From assembly GCA_022606425.2 (NCBI GenBank), contig JAHDVF020001465.1, forward strand, positions 248,001 to 312,000: a DNA stretch of 64,000 nucleotides, written 5' to 3'. A program made the translations under genes and the position numbers. Below are positions 40,745 to 51,532 of this stretch, one piece after another. Source of the DNA: Lepidostoma basale. Taxonomy: Eukaryota; Arthropoda; Insecta; Trichoptera; Lepidostomatidae. The notes below the pieces were generated by a model, which searched no databases, had not been told where the DNA came from, and was given only the letters and a program-made list of their open reading frames with translations. How positions within the stretch are numbered: position 1 is the first letter of the stretch; every line of letters starts with the position of its first letter.

Positions 40745-40950
40745 TTGGAAATAGAAAAACTTTGTGCAGAGTGGTAAGAGCTCTGACTTTCATACAGAAG
40801 GTCCCGGGTTCGATTCCCGGCGATGGCAATGAGATTGTCACACCTAATCGGGTGTAGAATTCACGTGAAAATAAAATTGCGATAGATTGGCTACCTATCA
40901 CATGTCATGAGAATCAATATAATAGCTTAAATAATTTATATACAGTAATT
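40745..40950 (+). mobile_element. SINE-T copy
   Basis: Begins AACTTTGTGCAGAGTGGT (A-box region), GGTCCCGGGTTCGATTCCCGG (B-box), GATTGTCACACC, GATAGATTGGCTACC, ATAATAGC. It ends in TTATATACAGTAATTGGG rather than an AAT tail, a variant end shared with the copy split by mariner 2. Confidence 0.82.
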
Positions 40951-41109
40951 GGGTTGTATACAAGAAAAAAAATGCATTAATTTATTAAATATGTGTAAAA
41001 TAATTTACTTTACTCATTTATAAAAACCAAAGGTGAAAAAAAGTGCATAAATTAAAAAAAAATCATAATACTTTTTTTCTCTATTATGACATTACATTTT
41101 TTAATAAAA

Positions 41110-41550
41110 AAAAGCTGCTTGAAAGCAATGTCAGAATTATGAATCATGCATCAGACCAATAATGACTTACGTAATTGAAGTAAGAACAGATCCCTGCCAG
41201 AATCGAATATATCCTCAAGAATCGAACAGTAGGATGAAAGCATTGCCACTTATCGTAGATAGGACTCTAAAAGATAGGATACTTACTTGAAATATAGAAA
41301 ATATTGTGAGATGGAGCAAGCAGATAAGACAATTCTGGAGAGACCGCGTTGAGGGGATGAACCCAGCAAGGATTCATAATAAGGTCGTGATGCACGAGAT
41401 TCCAGAGGGTCGTCGACCACCAGGACGACCACCAAAGATGTGGAGAAACAGTTGGACATCTTCATCACGGGATCTAAATTGGCTTCCTTTTTTGAGCGGA
41501 TCCCAAAATCTACAGAAAGAAGAATAAGATTATTATTGTGGTATTGTATA
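41110..41550 (+). mobile_element. LINE-G 3' region
   Basis: RIMNHASDQ, NIENIVRWSKQIRQFW, RDRVEGMNPARIHNKVVMHE, IPEGRRPPGRPPKMWRNSW, TSSSRD, tail GAAGAATAAG. Upstream half broken by stops. Confidence 0.78.
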
Positions 41551-41579
41551 ATTTTATGACTAAAAAATCTGGGTAAATA

Positions 41580-42220
41580 GTGTGTGCATGGCACGATGGA
41601 TGAGTGTCGGGAAGAAGTATGTCAGGATAGAACAGTGTGGCGGTCCAATCATTTCATTTTATTTTTCATTTAATAAAAAAACGGTATTAATCTAAGTCGT
41701 TAGCAAGTACATGATTTAAACAATTAAAAAAAAAAACATTTAAAATAAAATAAAAATATAAAAATTAGGCATTAGAGAAACAGACCCTGCCAAAATCAAA
41801 TATCTCCTCAGAACAGCAGAATGAAAACATTATATTTAAAAAAAAATCTAAAATGGCAGTACACAATGGTATTCTTGTATATTATGGAACTGCAGTAGAA
41901 ATAAGATCTCTTAAACGAATGTGTAATACTCTGAAAATATAAGTGGTGTAATGAACAAAATAATGAAAGGATCATTAAGGTGGTTTGGACACATGGAAAT
42001 AATTAATGAAGAAAGAATGGTAAAAAAAAGTATTTCTTAATGATGTAAATGAAACTTGAAATAGAGGAAGACCGAGGAAAATGTGGCACGATCAAATAAT
42101 CAAATATTGAATGTCGGTCACGTAAGGAGTCCGAGAAATATGTAAGGAAAGAAATGTGTGGTAGTCCATTATTTCTGCCTACCCTTTCGGGGAGACGGCT
42201 TGATGGTTAGTCAGTAAGTT
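41580..42220 (+). mobile_element. LINE-A pieces, decayed
   Basis: A short terminal piece at 41,580-41,662 (GTGCATGGCACGATGGATG) is followed by a small LINE-G scrap (41,780-41,840). A longer LINE-A1 piece lies at 41,845-42,220 (AATGGCAGTACACAATGG, KGSLRWFGHMEIINEERMVK) with two internal deletions and a GTTAGTCAGTAAGTTAG tail. Confidence 0.72.
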
Positions 42221-42699
42221 AGTTTTTAAAAGTCTGTTTATCCAGTGGATAAAATTGATTCACAAAGTTTTATGAGGTGATTTAATATATATAAATGTTT
42301 TTTAAAAATTTATATATAGAATTACTTTTTTGTTTATTAGTGAATTGACTATTTATCAAAAGCTCATAATAAAAAATATCTTAAAATAATAAATTTTGAT
42401 TTCCATACAAAGATTCATTCTTATTGTCGCGTTATGGTATCTCTGTAAGGGCACAATAGCTAAAATGTGTCTTTCGATACAAAAAAGTGTCATTTGATTC
42501 GAGCGAGTGATTTCTTGGGAATAAAATTCGCCCTTAAAGGCAGCCGCCTGCAATAAATTAACTTTACATCCCTTAAAATAGACTACCCCACCCACATTGG
42601 ATAAGGGATGACTTAATCGAAATATCTGGCATTCGCTTCAAGGGCGTAGCATATAATTTAAGCCCCAAATAATAATTTTTATAAAAAAAAAAAAAAAAT
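42221..42699. other. No recognised feature
   Basis: AT-rich. A 79-codon reverse frame at 42,356-42,595 has no family resemblance. Confidence 0.4.
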
Positions 42700-42862
42700 T
42701 AATAACCATCACGCCGTCTCTCCGAAGGAGTAGGCATAAAGAATAGACTGCCAAACTTTTTTATTATGAAATATTTCTTTCACTTCCTCAACATTCTTAC
42801 ATCGTGTCATGCACGCACGTCGATTTCTCCGACTCCTCACGTGGCTGACATTCAATATTACA
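42700..42862 (-). mobile_element. LINE-A 3' terminus
   Basis: AATAACCATCACGCCGTCTC to CGTGGCTGACATTCAATATT in reverse LINE-A order. The tail is reduced to a poly-A/T run. Confidence 0.78.
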
Positions 42863-42929
42863 AATTTTAATATTATATAAAAACTTTTGCAACCCGTGAA
42901 ATATTTCTATACTTAGGAAATTTAAAATA

Positions 42930-43102
42930 AGCGGGAGATGCCTATTGGTGGCGATGAGGTTCGCAACCCATCACACCGCGTCTCCCGCGAAGCGAAAAGA
43001 GAAGGATGGAGTGCCGCATCAGTAAAAGTGTGACAGTCCATTCTTTCTGCCTACCCTTTCGGGGAAACGGCGTGATGGTTAGTTAGTTAGTTAGTTAGTT
43101 AG
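42930..43102 (+). mobile_element. SINE-A, core plus tail
   Basis: GCGGGAGATGCCTATTGGTG, TTCGCAACCCATCACACCGCG, AGTGTGACAGTCCATTC, GACGGCGTGATGGTTAG and six GTTA units. The tail runs straight into a fold-back repeat. Confidence 0.8.
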
Positions 43103-43344
43103 TTTGTTTAATCCACAAAATATTAAAAAACACGACATGTTTCGGAGGATACTTCCATCTTCAGGTGTAAAATATAACAAAAACTAAACAAAGAAAGACT
43201 TATATAAAAACGCATTTAAAATTCGACAAAATTATTCTAATTTAAAAATTGACCTGGGCTATTTGTTATAAGTACAAATAATATATTTATTTTTTTATCA
43301 GTAAAAACATTTTTTTTTTTTAAATATTTTGTGGATTAAACAAA
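43103..43344. repeat. Fold-back repeat carrying a hammerhead-like motif
   Basis: TTTGTTTAATCCACAAAATATT at the left pairs with AATATTTTGTGGATTAAACAAA at the right, enclosing about 240 bp. On the reverse strand at 43,129-43,168 it reads ACAC, CUGAAGA, U, GGA...UCC, GAAA, CAUGUC, GUGU. Stem I (ACAC with GUGU) pairs, stem III is ACAUGU and C precedes the expected cut. Stem II is three pairs plus unpaired bases. Confidence 0.6.
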
Positions 43345-43789
43345 GTGATTTTCAATTTCCTAAGTATATTACTATGGAATTCCACAGTGTTAATGCCTTA
43401 GCGTTCAATAAAGGTTTTCTACCCTTAAAAAACTTGCTTCACTGTACAATTGTAATCAGTAATAAGTTTTAACATTTAATGTAAATATTTTTTTCACACA
43501 CATTAAAAAAATCACAATTAACTACACGAAATTGTTCTCCTTTTGTTTTCTAGACTTCTGCCCTACGACAATAATCAGAACAAAATTAAAAATAATCTAG
43601 AATCGTTCTCAGGCATACGCATCGTGTGCATTTCGGATTAATTTCTGAGAGAACCGAAGACCTCTCCTCAAATTAATCAAATACTAAACGACTCTATGGG
43701 AGTACTACAAACCTTACATAATCCCATTCCAAAGTCAATTTCCTATGTCATGCCTTTCCCTTGTGAGCTGAAAACTGAAAGAATAAAAA
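43345..43789. other. No recognised feature
   Basis: AT-rich, no shared repeats noticed. No coding pattern. Confidence 0.4.
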
Positions 43790-43975
43790 TAAAAATAGAT
43801 AAACAAAGGAAAATAAACGAAATAACAAGATAAATAAAGATAATTATTGATAAATAAAGATATTTATTGATAAATAAAGATAAATACAGATAAATAAATA
43901 AAAATAAATAAAGATAAATAAAAATAAATAAAGATAAAAAAATATTAAAAAAGATAAAAAAATATAATTAAAGAT
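43790..43975. repeat. A-rich minisatellite
   Basis: Imperfect repeats of GATAAATAAA, with longer TTATTGATAAATAAAG units, over about 185 bp. Confidence 0.85.
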
Positions 43976-43984
43976 TTCGTTTTT

Positions 43985-44450
43985 TTGAATGTATACAAAT
44001 ACTTGTAGAAAAATACTGTATTTGTCTATAAGTATTTGTATACATTAAAAAAAAAATGTTGTATAAAAACTGGTCAAAGTTAAAAGCATATAAAATTTTT
44101 AGAGTTTTCTCCAGGCGTTGTCTAGTAATGTGTGATAATTGGGTTGATAGCCTTTCACATTACATTAATAAAGATTTTCTGCTTAATGCTTACATCTTGT
44201 CTCAATAGATTGAACTAAAATATGTGAAATATTTCTCAACACGGTAGCATTTATAAAACTTTCAACAATAATTGTCAGTCATGGTGTTCGTAAGAAGGGA
44301 GGAATGGGGAATGTTGTATTACATAAAGCGATCGCTTAACCCAACCAATGACAGGTCATAAGTCCTGTAAACGCCTCGACCACCACATTACGTTTCCAAA
44401 TAATTTACATCTTCGTCTTTATTAAGATACAATTAATTCTTAATAAATAA
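43985..44450. mobile_element. FB-F copy, left arm collapsed
   Basis: Starts TGTATACAAATACTTGTAG and immediately inverts to CTATAAGTATTTGTATACA, so the middle of the left arm is lost. The loop has CTCCAGGCGTTGTCTAGTA. The right arm is complete with GGAATGGGGAATGTTG and TAACCCAACCAATGACAGG. Confidence 0.72.
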
Positions 44451-45034
44451 AGATAATTAAAATAAATAAAGATAAACCAAAAAGATACATCTTTGTTAAA
44501 AATAAGAATAAAAATAAGTTAACTGTAGTTTGAGACGAATTTTGTTTTAACTAAAAATAAAGTAAGCCACACAATGGGGGTTAAAAGTGATATCCAATGC
44601 TACAGCACTGTCTCGTCTGCATCCACGCATCTGGCTTCACAATCGAAATGCGTCTTTATCACATCAGATACACAGCTAATGTGAATCAAAATATGAGAGA
44701 TCCTTCATTGAGGCGCGGATGAATAGACTTCGGGTCCATTAGGTCTACCGAAATTCTACAGCATCGCTCCTCAGATCATTTGCTCTTTGAGCTTTTGAAA
44801 AATCCCTGGAACATTGACGCTTCATTCACTAGTCGCCCCAACAATGCGCCCATTCTCTGCGTTTCTCTACCCGGCACTGGGTGTTTTGTGATACAGATTC
44901 GAGTCGATATATTAGGGGATGACATGTCATTAATAACTTTTTTGTGTCAAACATTTCACATGATTTAACGATGTCATTAAATGTTTCTTTCCACTAAATG
45001 CATTTGATCTAACATACGCATATTTAAAACCTAT
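44451..45034. other. No recognised feature
   Basis: Includes a moderately GC-richer part at 44,570-44,900. The 62-codon frame at 44,780 has no recognisable motif. Confidence 0.4.
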
Positions 45035-45555
45035 CCAAAAAAACTAGAATGGCAATGCACAATGGTGTTCTTCTACCGACCCTTATGTATAGAAGTGAAG
45101 CATGGAACTGGCAAAAGAAGGATGAAAGTAGAATAAATACAGTAGAAATGAGATCTCTTAGACGAATGTGTGCATGATAGAGTGTCGAATGAAAATATAA
45201 GAAGTGAATGCGGTGCGAATGATGGTTTCATGAACAAAATAATGAAAGGATCATTAGGATGGTTTGGACATATGGAAAGAATGAATGAAGAAAGAATGGT
45301 AAAAAAAATATATGTTATTGATGTAAATGGAACCAGAAATAGTGAAAGACCTAGGAAAACGTGGCACGATCAAATAAATCAAATATTGGATGTCGGCCAC
45401 GAAAGGAGTCAGAGAAATCGACGCGCGTGCATGACACGATGTATGAATGTTAAGGAATCGAGAGAAATATGTCAGGAAAGAAAAGTGTGGCAGTCCATTC
45501 TTTCTGCCTACCCCTTCGGGGAGACGGCGTGATGGTTAGTTAGTTAGTTAGTTAC
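45035..45555 (+). mobile_element. LINE-A1 3' third with tail
   Basis: AMHNGVLLPTLMYRSEAWNW, then a frameshift at about 45,172, then RVSNENIRSECGANDGFMNK, SLGWFGHMERMNEERMVKK, RPRKTWHDQINQILDVGH, WQSILSAYPFGETA, stop and GTTAGTTAGTTAGTTAG. Best C-terminal end of A1 in the window. Confidence 0.88.
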
Positions 45556-45609
45556 GCATATTTAATATAAAAAAAAAAATCATGAGTATAAAGTTTGAGC
45601 ATAATGAAC

Positions 45610-46115
45610 AATTCATCCTTGAATTGATAACCCGCAATGGGTAAAATCCAGTATTCGTCTACAAGTATTTGTATACATTCAAAATGTTGTAAAAACAAAA
45701 ACTGGTCAAAATTATAGCATATAAATTGGAGTGACATCTCCAGGCGTTATCTAGCAGTACGATAATGGCGGTAGCCTTTCACATTGTGTTAAAAAGTCCA
45801 TAGATGGCGCTAGTGTGTAGATTGAAACTACTATGTAAAGGGTGGTGTTACAGATTAACAACTTCCAAAAATTTGTCAGGTATGGTGGTCATAAGAATAG
45901 GTGGAATGGTGAATGATGTATTACATAAAGCGTGCGCTTAACCCAACCAATGACAAGTCATAAGTCCTGTAAACACCTCGATCAACCATATTCTGTTTCC
46001 AATTTGCATCTTCGTCTCTATTGAGATACAATTAACCCTTGAATTGATAACCCGCAATGGGTGAAATCCAGTATTGTCTACAGGTATTTATATACATTCA
46101 AAATGTTTTAAAAAT
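45610..46115. mobile_element. FB-F copy with outer blocks
   Basis: The block GATAACCCGCAATGGGT, AAATCCAGTATT, GTATTTGTATACATTC occurs at both ends in the same orientation (45,622 and 46,046). The loop has CTCCAGGCGTTATCTAGCAG and ATAGATGGCGCTAGTG; the right arm is complete. The complementary left arm is missing. Confidence 0.72.
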
Positions 46116-46159
46116 ATACATAAGCCCTCGAATACATTTAAAAATATCTGAACTGTAAA

Positions 46160-46970
46160 TATTTACTGAAAATATTTAAACCATCTACGTTTTGCCGATG
46201 ACATCGTACTCGTGAGCAACACTCCGGAGGAACTAGCTGAAATGCTTAAAGAACTAAACGATGTATCCAAATCTGTAGGTTTGAATATGAACCTGGCAAA
46301 GACCAAGGTGATGGGCACGGAAAGGATTGAAATCAACATGGATGGCAACAGAATTGAGAATGTCCAAGAATGTATATATCTGGGACACAACATTCGGTTT
46401 GGCCGAGATAACCAAACCGCAGAACTAAAAATAAGAATTGGACTAAGCTGGGCAGCTTTCAAAAACATGGGTTACATCCTTAAAAAACGAAAAATACCGA
46501 TCAACCTGAAACGAAATATTTATGAAGCCTGCGTTCTGCCAGTTGGTACTTATGGTCTTGAAACCGTAACACTGTTCAAACAAAGTGTCGAGAAACTATG
46601 AGTGAACCAAAGAGTCATGGAAAGAGCCATGTTAGGAATAAACCTCAGAGACAGAGTCAAAAACGATACGGTGAAAGAAAAAACAAAGGTCACTGACATC
46701 ATCCACCGGGTGGCGACTCTAAAATGGCAATAGGCAGGTCACGTAGCCAGAAGCTCAGATGAAAAGTGGATAAGAAGGCTGCTGACTTGGAGACCGTGGA
46801 CGGCGAAGAGAAATGCAGGTCGACCGCAACTACGGTGGAAGGATGATCTGAACAGACATGTCGGAATAACCTGGATGCAGTCTGCACAAGACAGAGTGAT
46901 ATGGAAGCGAATGGAGGAGGCCTTTGTCCAGGAGTGGACGGGAATAGGCCGAGGAAGAAGAAGAAGATGA
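46160..46970 (+). pseudogene. LINE-B (RTE) reverse transcriptase from FADD box to 3' end
   Basis: Longest LINE-B piece. HLRFADDIVLVSNTPEELAE carries the catalytic FADD (about 46,190). SVGLNMNLAKTKVMG, YLGHNIRFGRDNQT, AAFKNMGYILKKRKIPINL, YEACVLPVGTYGLETVTLF follow, with a stop in EKL-VNQRVMER (46,599). Then GINLRDRVKNDTVKEKTKV, a second stop in KWQ-AGHVA, RPQLRWKDDLNRHVG and QEWTGIG with a GAAGAAGAAG tail. It would encode the palm end, thumb and C-terminal region of the RTE polymerase. The endonuclease and most RT motifs are missing by 5' truncation. Confidence 0.9.
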
Positions 46971-46974
46971 AGAA

Positions 46975-47563
46975 GATTACAAATATACATCTTTCAAAAT
47001 TTTGTCAGACGTGGTGGTCGTAAGAAGTTTTAAACCATAATCTCTATTGAGATAAAATTCTTTTTCTTCAAGTGCCCTGTCGGGTCCCCCCAACGTTGGC
47101 GATCACCTCGGCGAACCTGTCCTTGTCCTGCGCCGCTCGGAACAGCTCCTCCAAACTTCGGATGCCGGTCCACTCCCTCACGTTTCGCAGCCAGGACATT
47201 TGTCTCCTTCCGGGCCCTCGGGGTGCCTTAACATTCCCCTCCAATATCAGTTGGAGATGGTGGTACTTTTCCCCACGCAGTATATGACTCAGATGTGAGA
47301 TCTTTCGAACCTTGATAGTTGATAACAGTTCCCTGTCAACTCTAGCTCGCCTCAGGACCTCGGTATTGGTAACCATGTCTGTCCAGGGAACTCTGTGCAT
47401 TCGGCGATGGAGCCACATTTCAAATGCTTCCAGTCTGTTCGTTCAGTTAAATTTCAGGGTCCAAGTTGTACAATTTATCATTTTAAAATGATTAACCCGT
47501 AATGGGTAAAATCCAGTATTTGTCTACAAGTTATTGTATACGAGTACATTCAAAATGTTGAAC
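46975..47563. mobile_element. FB-F remnant split by LINE-C
   Basis: 46,975-47,057 has TTGTCAGACGTGGTGGTCG and CTCTATTGAGATAAAATT. 47,487-47,563 has GATTAACCCGTAATGGGT and TACATTCAAAATGTTG, the outer right end. Most of the right arm is also deleted. Confidence 0.65.
47058..47475 (-). mobile_element. LINE-C 3' region inserted in FB-F
   Basis: Reverse frame without interruption: MWLHRRMHRVPWTDMVTNTE, VLRRARVDRELLSTIKVRK, HLSHILRGEKYHHLQLILEG, APRGPGRRQMSWLRNVREW, SLEELFRAAQDKDRFAEVIA, NVGGTRQGT, stop. It is the cleanest LINE-C C-terminus in the window. A frameshift lies upstream of 47,420. Confidence 0.85.
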
Positions 47564-47564
47564 G

Positions 47565-47924
47565 TATGTATGTTTCAGAAGCGAGCTGTAATTCATTAAC
47601 AATCATTTTTACGATGGTTAATTGGTTTGCGTGCAATGCCTTCGCGAAAATACGCCGACGTCCATTTTGTCATTTGGCAATTCGCGTCATAAAAATAGTT
47701 TCGATAAAACCCCCCCCATAAATAAGCGCGATATCAAATTCAAACTTGGAACATCCTTTCGCAAATGGCGGGAACGGAGTCAGAAACGGAAATTTGCCAA
47801 GGAGAAAACGTGTAGTGTATATTTTTCAATAGAAATAGGTTACGTATTTCAAAATGTGTTCAATGTTCGCTCAGAAAGTATACAAAAACCACTAGAACAA
47901 ACTTACGACATACAAATGCCTATC
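47565..47924. other. Apparently single-copy stretch
   Basis: A 103-codon open frame (47,622-47,933) has a lysine/arginine-rich middle but no recognisable domain and runs into LINE-A sequence at its end. I do not call it a gene. A run of C (47,709-47,716) and GCAAATGGCGGGAACGG are the only striking features. Confidence 0.3.
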
Positions 47925-48045
47925 CAAAAATAAAACTAAAATGGCAGTGCACAATGGTATTCTTGTACCGACCCTAACGTATGTAAGTGGAACATGGAAC
48001 TGGCAAAAGAAGGAGTAGTATAAATGGAGTATAAATGAGATCTAA
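47925..48045 (+). mobile_element. LINE-A1 fragment
   Basis: AATGGCAGTGCACAATGGT, TLTYVSGTWNWQKK, then broken codons to GAGATCTAACTAACTGACTAAC, where a GTTA-like repeat in reverse sense adjoins LINE-E. Confidence 0.7.
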
Positions 48046-48752
48046 CTAACTGACTAACATGTTGGGGTTCATCGTCAGGACCGGAAGGGTTTTCAGGGAT
48101 CCCAATGTGCTCAGAGTCCTATACAACGCATTGGTTCGGAGCAGGCTCGAAAGTGGTTCTGTGATATGGAGTCCTCACGAGGCGAGATATTCCGTTATGC
48201 TGGAGAGGGTTCAGAAAAAAATTCTGAGGTATCTCTACATGAGGGAGTATGGTAGCTATCCGTGGCTCTATCCCACGGCATTTCTTCTGGGAATGCTCGG
48301 AACCAATTCTTTACGGCTTCGAAGAGATGGACATCTAATAACCCATTTCTTCAAATTAATTAGGGGATACTTCGAGAACTCGGCCGTACTGGAGGATGTT
48401 GGTCTTTTTGTCCCCGATAGATATCTCCGACAGCGACAGCACAGATTGTTTTACCTACCGGCCGCCAGAACCAATCTGCCTCTGGTGACACCGGTGGGAA
48501 GAGCAATTAGTCTGCTGAACGCGGTCTCCTCGGAGATCGACGTCTTTCATGTTAGTGAAAGTACGTTCAGGGGGCAAATACTATTGATTTTAGAAAGTAT
48601 CTTGTCTTCCTAATGTCGAACCATCTCTAATGCGTTCCTGGTACTTTGTTGTAATATTTTTATGATATTTTACCTGTACTTAATAGATGCCTTAAACATT
48701 TTCCTGTTTGTAATGTCTATTAATTTAATAAACTGATTTGATTTGATAACTA
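48046..48752 (+). mobile_element. LINE-E 3' region, intact frame
   Basis: Best LINE-E copy. Frame 48,059-48,613: MLGFIVRTGRVFRDPNVLRV, YNALVRSRLESGSVIWSPHE, MLERVQKKILRYLYMREYGS, TAFLLGMLGTNSLRLRRDG, LIRGYFENSAVLEDVGLFVP, LRQRQHRLFYLPAARTNLPL, VTPVGRAISLLNAVSSEIDV, stop. The 3'UTR and TGATTTGATTTGAT tail follow. SGSVIWSPHEARYSVMLERVQKK-type wording is standard for the post-RT part of CR1/Jockey-group elements; no further domain is present because of 5' truncation. Confidence 0.9.
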
Positions 48753-48753
48753 A

Positions 48754-49205
48754 CCATCACGCCGTCTCCCCGAAGGAGTCGGCAGAAAGAATGGACTGCC
48801 AAATCTTTTTTCCTGACACATTTCTCTCGCTTTCTCAACATTCATACATCGTGTCATGCATGCGCGTCGATTTCTCTGACTCCTCACATGGCCGACATTC
48901 AATATTTGATTTATTTGATCTTGCCACGTTTTCCTCGGTCTTCCTTTATTTCTGCTTCCATTTACATCGTTAACATATAATTTTTTTACCATTCTTTCTT
49001 CATTCATTCTTTTCATATGTCCAAACCATTTTAATGATCCTTTCATTATTTTGTTCATAACACGCTCTACATTCCTTTCTTATATCAGCATTTGAGATTC
49101 TGTCGTATATCGTTCTACCACACATAAGACTTAGGGACCTCATCTCTACTGCATTTATTCTGGTCTCATCCTTCTTCTGCCAGTTCCATTGTTGGTACCA
49201 GAACT
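48754..49205 (-). mobile_element. LINE-A 3' region
   Basis: The tail is short (ATAACTAACC). Reverse frames: INAVEMRSLSLMCGRTIYDR, ISNADIRKECR, NKIMKGSLKWFGHMKRMNEE, SRNKGRPRKTWQDQINQILN, EKAREMCQEKRF. A change of frame lies at about 49,055. It has features of both A1 and A2. 49,206-49,595 holds nothing recognised. Confidence 0.82.
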
Positions 49206-49595
49206 CCATTGAGAACGACCGTTTTCGCTAAGAATAAATTATAGAATGTGAATACAGTGTATTTTAATGAATTTGTATTAATTTTTTTAATGTAATTTTA
49301 CATCAGCGCTCAAGAAGCAAAAAATAGATTGGATTGTCATTTAACTTGGAGTCTGACATCTTCCAAATACTTCTCTTTAACTTTCTCCGCGATAATTATC
49401 GAGCAGGTATAAAAAGCATTTTTTCTTTTTTTGATGAAGTATAATTGAGATATCCATTAATTAAATGGATCATTTAAGTTAGCAGTCAGTTATAGTCGTT
49501 TTAAAGTCCAGAAACAGTGATATTTTAAAGACATTTTGATATTTAAAAAAATATCAAATTTTTGTATGAAGCACTTAATTTGTGGTATGAAATTA

Positions 49596-50350
49596 TAACT
49601 AACTAACTAACTAACCATCACGCCGTCTCTCCGAAGGGGTAGGCAGAAAGAATGCTCTCGATTCCTCAACATTCATACATCTTGTCATGCACGCGCGTCG
49701 AATTCTCTGACTACATGACCGACATTCAATATTTGATTTATTTGATCGTGCCACGTTTTCCTCGGTCTTCCTCTATTTCTGGTTCCATTTACATCGTTAA
49801 CATATAATTGTTTTACCATTCTTTCTTCATTCATTCTTTCCATATGTCCAAACCATCTTAATGATCCTTTCATTATTTTGTTCATAACACCACCATTCGC
49901 ACCGCATTCACTTCTTATATTTTCATTGGACACCCTATCATACACAGAGTATCCACACATTCATTTATTTAATTTCATTTATTTTATTTATTTATTTATT
50001 TTAAACATATCTAAAGCATTACAGATTTTTTTTTCCAATACACTAAAGATACAAGTTAGAGATACACAATAATAAGCAATACATAATAGATTAATAAAAA
50101 GAGCGAGAAACATAAGATGCATGACAAATTAATAAAATATAGGTATATACCAAACAATTATAATAAAGATAGTACTTCCCTCAGATGAGCTAAACTATCA
50201 AAAAATATGTCAAACTCCGAGGTGATACGATTAAGCAAAGATATTGCTCTACCTACCGGCATAACCATTGGCAGGCGTCTAAGAGATCTCATTTCTACTG
50301 CATTTATTCTACTTTCATCCATTTTTGCCAGTTCCATGCTTCGCTTTCAA
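49596..50350 (-). mobile_element. LINE-A1 split by LINE-E'
   Basis: 3' part 49,596-49,964 with AACTAACTAACTAACC tail and MCGYSVYDRVSNENIRSEC, MNKIMKGSLRWFGHMERM, RPRKTWHDQINQILN. The upstream part resumes at 50,276 (CGTCTAAGAGATCTCATTTC) to about 50,350. The break falls between MCGYSV and MRSLRR. Confidence 0.82.
49965..50275 (-). mobile_element. LINE-E' 3' end inserted in LINE-A1
   Basis: TTTATTTAATTTCATTTATT tail, 3'UTR with CAATACACTAAAGATACAAG and GAGCGAGAAACATAAGATGC, then reverse coding PMVMPVGRAISLLNRITSEF. 5'-truncated to about 310 bp. Nearly the same sequence as 59,137-59,452. Confidence 0.8.
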
Positions 50351-50354
50351 CCAG

Positions 50355-50541
50355 AAACCGGTTGGTATTACCAAATTAAGAGGTTTTGATACAAATACTA
50401 AAAGTGTATTATTATTTTAATTAGTAATGTATCCTGTGATATTATTAAACAAAATAATAATAAACTTAAAGTATTTGTATCAAAACCACTTTATTAGTTA
50501 ACACCAACCGGTTTCGCTCCCACCGGAGCTTCGTCAGGGTG
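50355..50541. repeat. Fold-back repeat with hammerhead-like motif
   Basis: AAACCGGTTGGTATTACC at 50,355 is inverted at ACACCAACCGGTTT (50,501-50,514). Between them GGTTTTGATACAAATACT pairs with AGTATTTGTATCAAAACC. On the reverse strand 50,541-50,502 reads CACC, CUGACGA, A, GCUCC-GGUG-GGAGC, GAAA, CCGGUU, GGUG. The cores, a five-pair stem II, a four-pair stem I (CACC with GGUG) and stem III ACCGGU are all present. One extra A sits between the core and stem II. The left arm holds the GAAACCGGUUGGU half on the plus strand. Confidence 0.65.
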
Positions 50542-50751
50542 AGAGAGTAAACTAAATATAAAATCAGAGAACAACATATGAAGAAAGAAATATTAAATGG
50601 AGGGGAGAAAGAGGGGTAGGCGAAAGTGTGCGCGAAGACGACATATTTCATCTTGCTTAAATGAGATAATTTGGATGCATTAGAAATTAAGAAAGCCCTT
50701 AACAATAATCTACCATTAATGCATAATCAAACTAATCTTTCCCATAGTCCC

Positions 50752-50890
50752 ATAGAGTCGGAGAAATCGAAGTGCGTGCATGACACGATGTATGAATGTT
50801 GAATTATCGAAAGAAGTATCTCAGAAAATAACAGTTTGATTTATTTTTGTTTATAAAAATTAACGTACGGAGAAATCGACGTGTGTATTA
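50752..50890 (+). mobile_element. LINE-A scraps
   Basis: AGAAATCGAAGTGCGTGCATG and CGATGTATGAATGTTGAA (50,757-50,810), then AGAAATCGACGTGTGTATTA (50,871). No tail. 50,891-51,532 shows nothing else recognised, except a short (GT/GC)n run at 51,066-51,085. Confidence 0.55.
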
Positions 50891-51532
50891 TACGTATTTA
50901 ATGTAAAAATTATTGGTGCCCAAAATTGGTGCCACTGTATGAATTTTTCAAGACAATCACGTGACTCGAAGGCCGCACCAGATTTTTAGTACCCATCATT
51001 CTTACCGCTGAAGTACTCTCGGGCTGCGTAGGTATATGTCACAAGACTTGTCGATTGTTCCAGCGGTGTGTGTGTGCGCGCGCATGGCTGTGTTGGTTTC
51101 CAAAAAACCGGGAGCCATTAAAATACAGAAGCCAAAACACGTCGGACTGAAAAATTGTTATCATGATACAGCACTCTGCGCAGGGGCGGACTGGGGAAAG
51201 CATTGTCACATTTAATATTTAATAATAATAAAAAAAATAAAAAAAATGGTAAACTAAATAACTAAACTTCACGCCATCTCTCCGAAGTATTTAAACCTGT
51301 AGATGGAAGCATCTGTAGCTCCCGAAACTAGTCGTGTAAAATATAATACTCGAGTGGTGAAAAACAAGTGTTTTATTTACAATTTAATCATGTCCTACCA
51401 CAAAGTGAATGCCGATACAATAAATAACATTAATAAAATATATTTATGCATATATTTATTCATTAAAAATTAACAAAAATAACGCACAAAAAATCAAACG
51501 TTGAATAAAACAGCAAACGAAGTCAATATCTT

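Noticed and set aside
47622..47933. 103-codon open frame as a host gene
   Set aside because: No domain, no codon-use or splice evidence, and its 3' end runs into LINE-A sequence.
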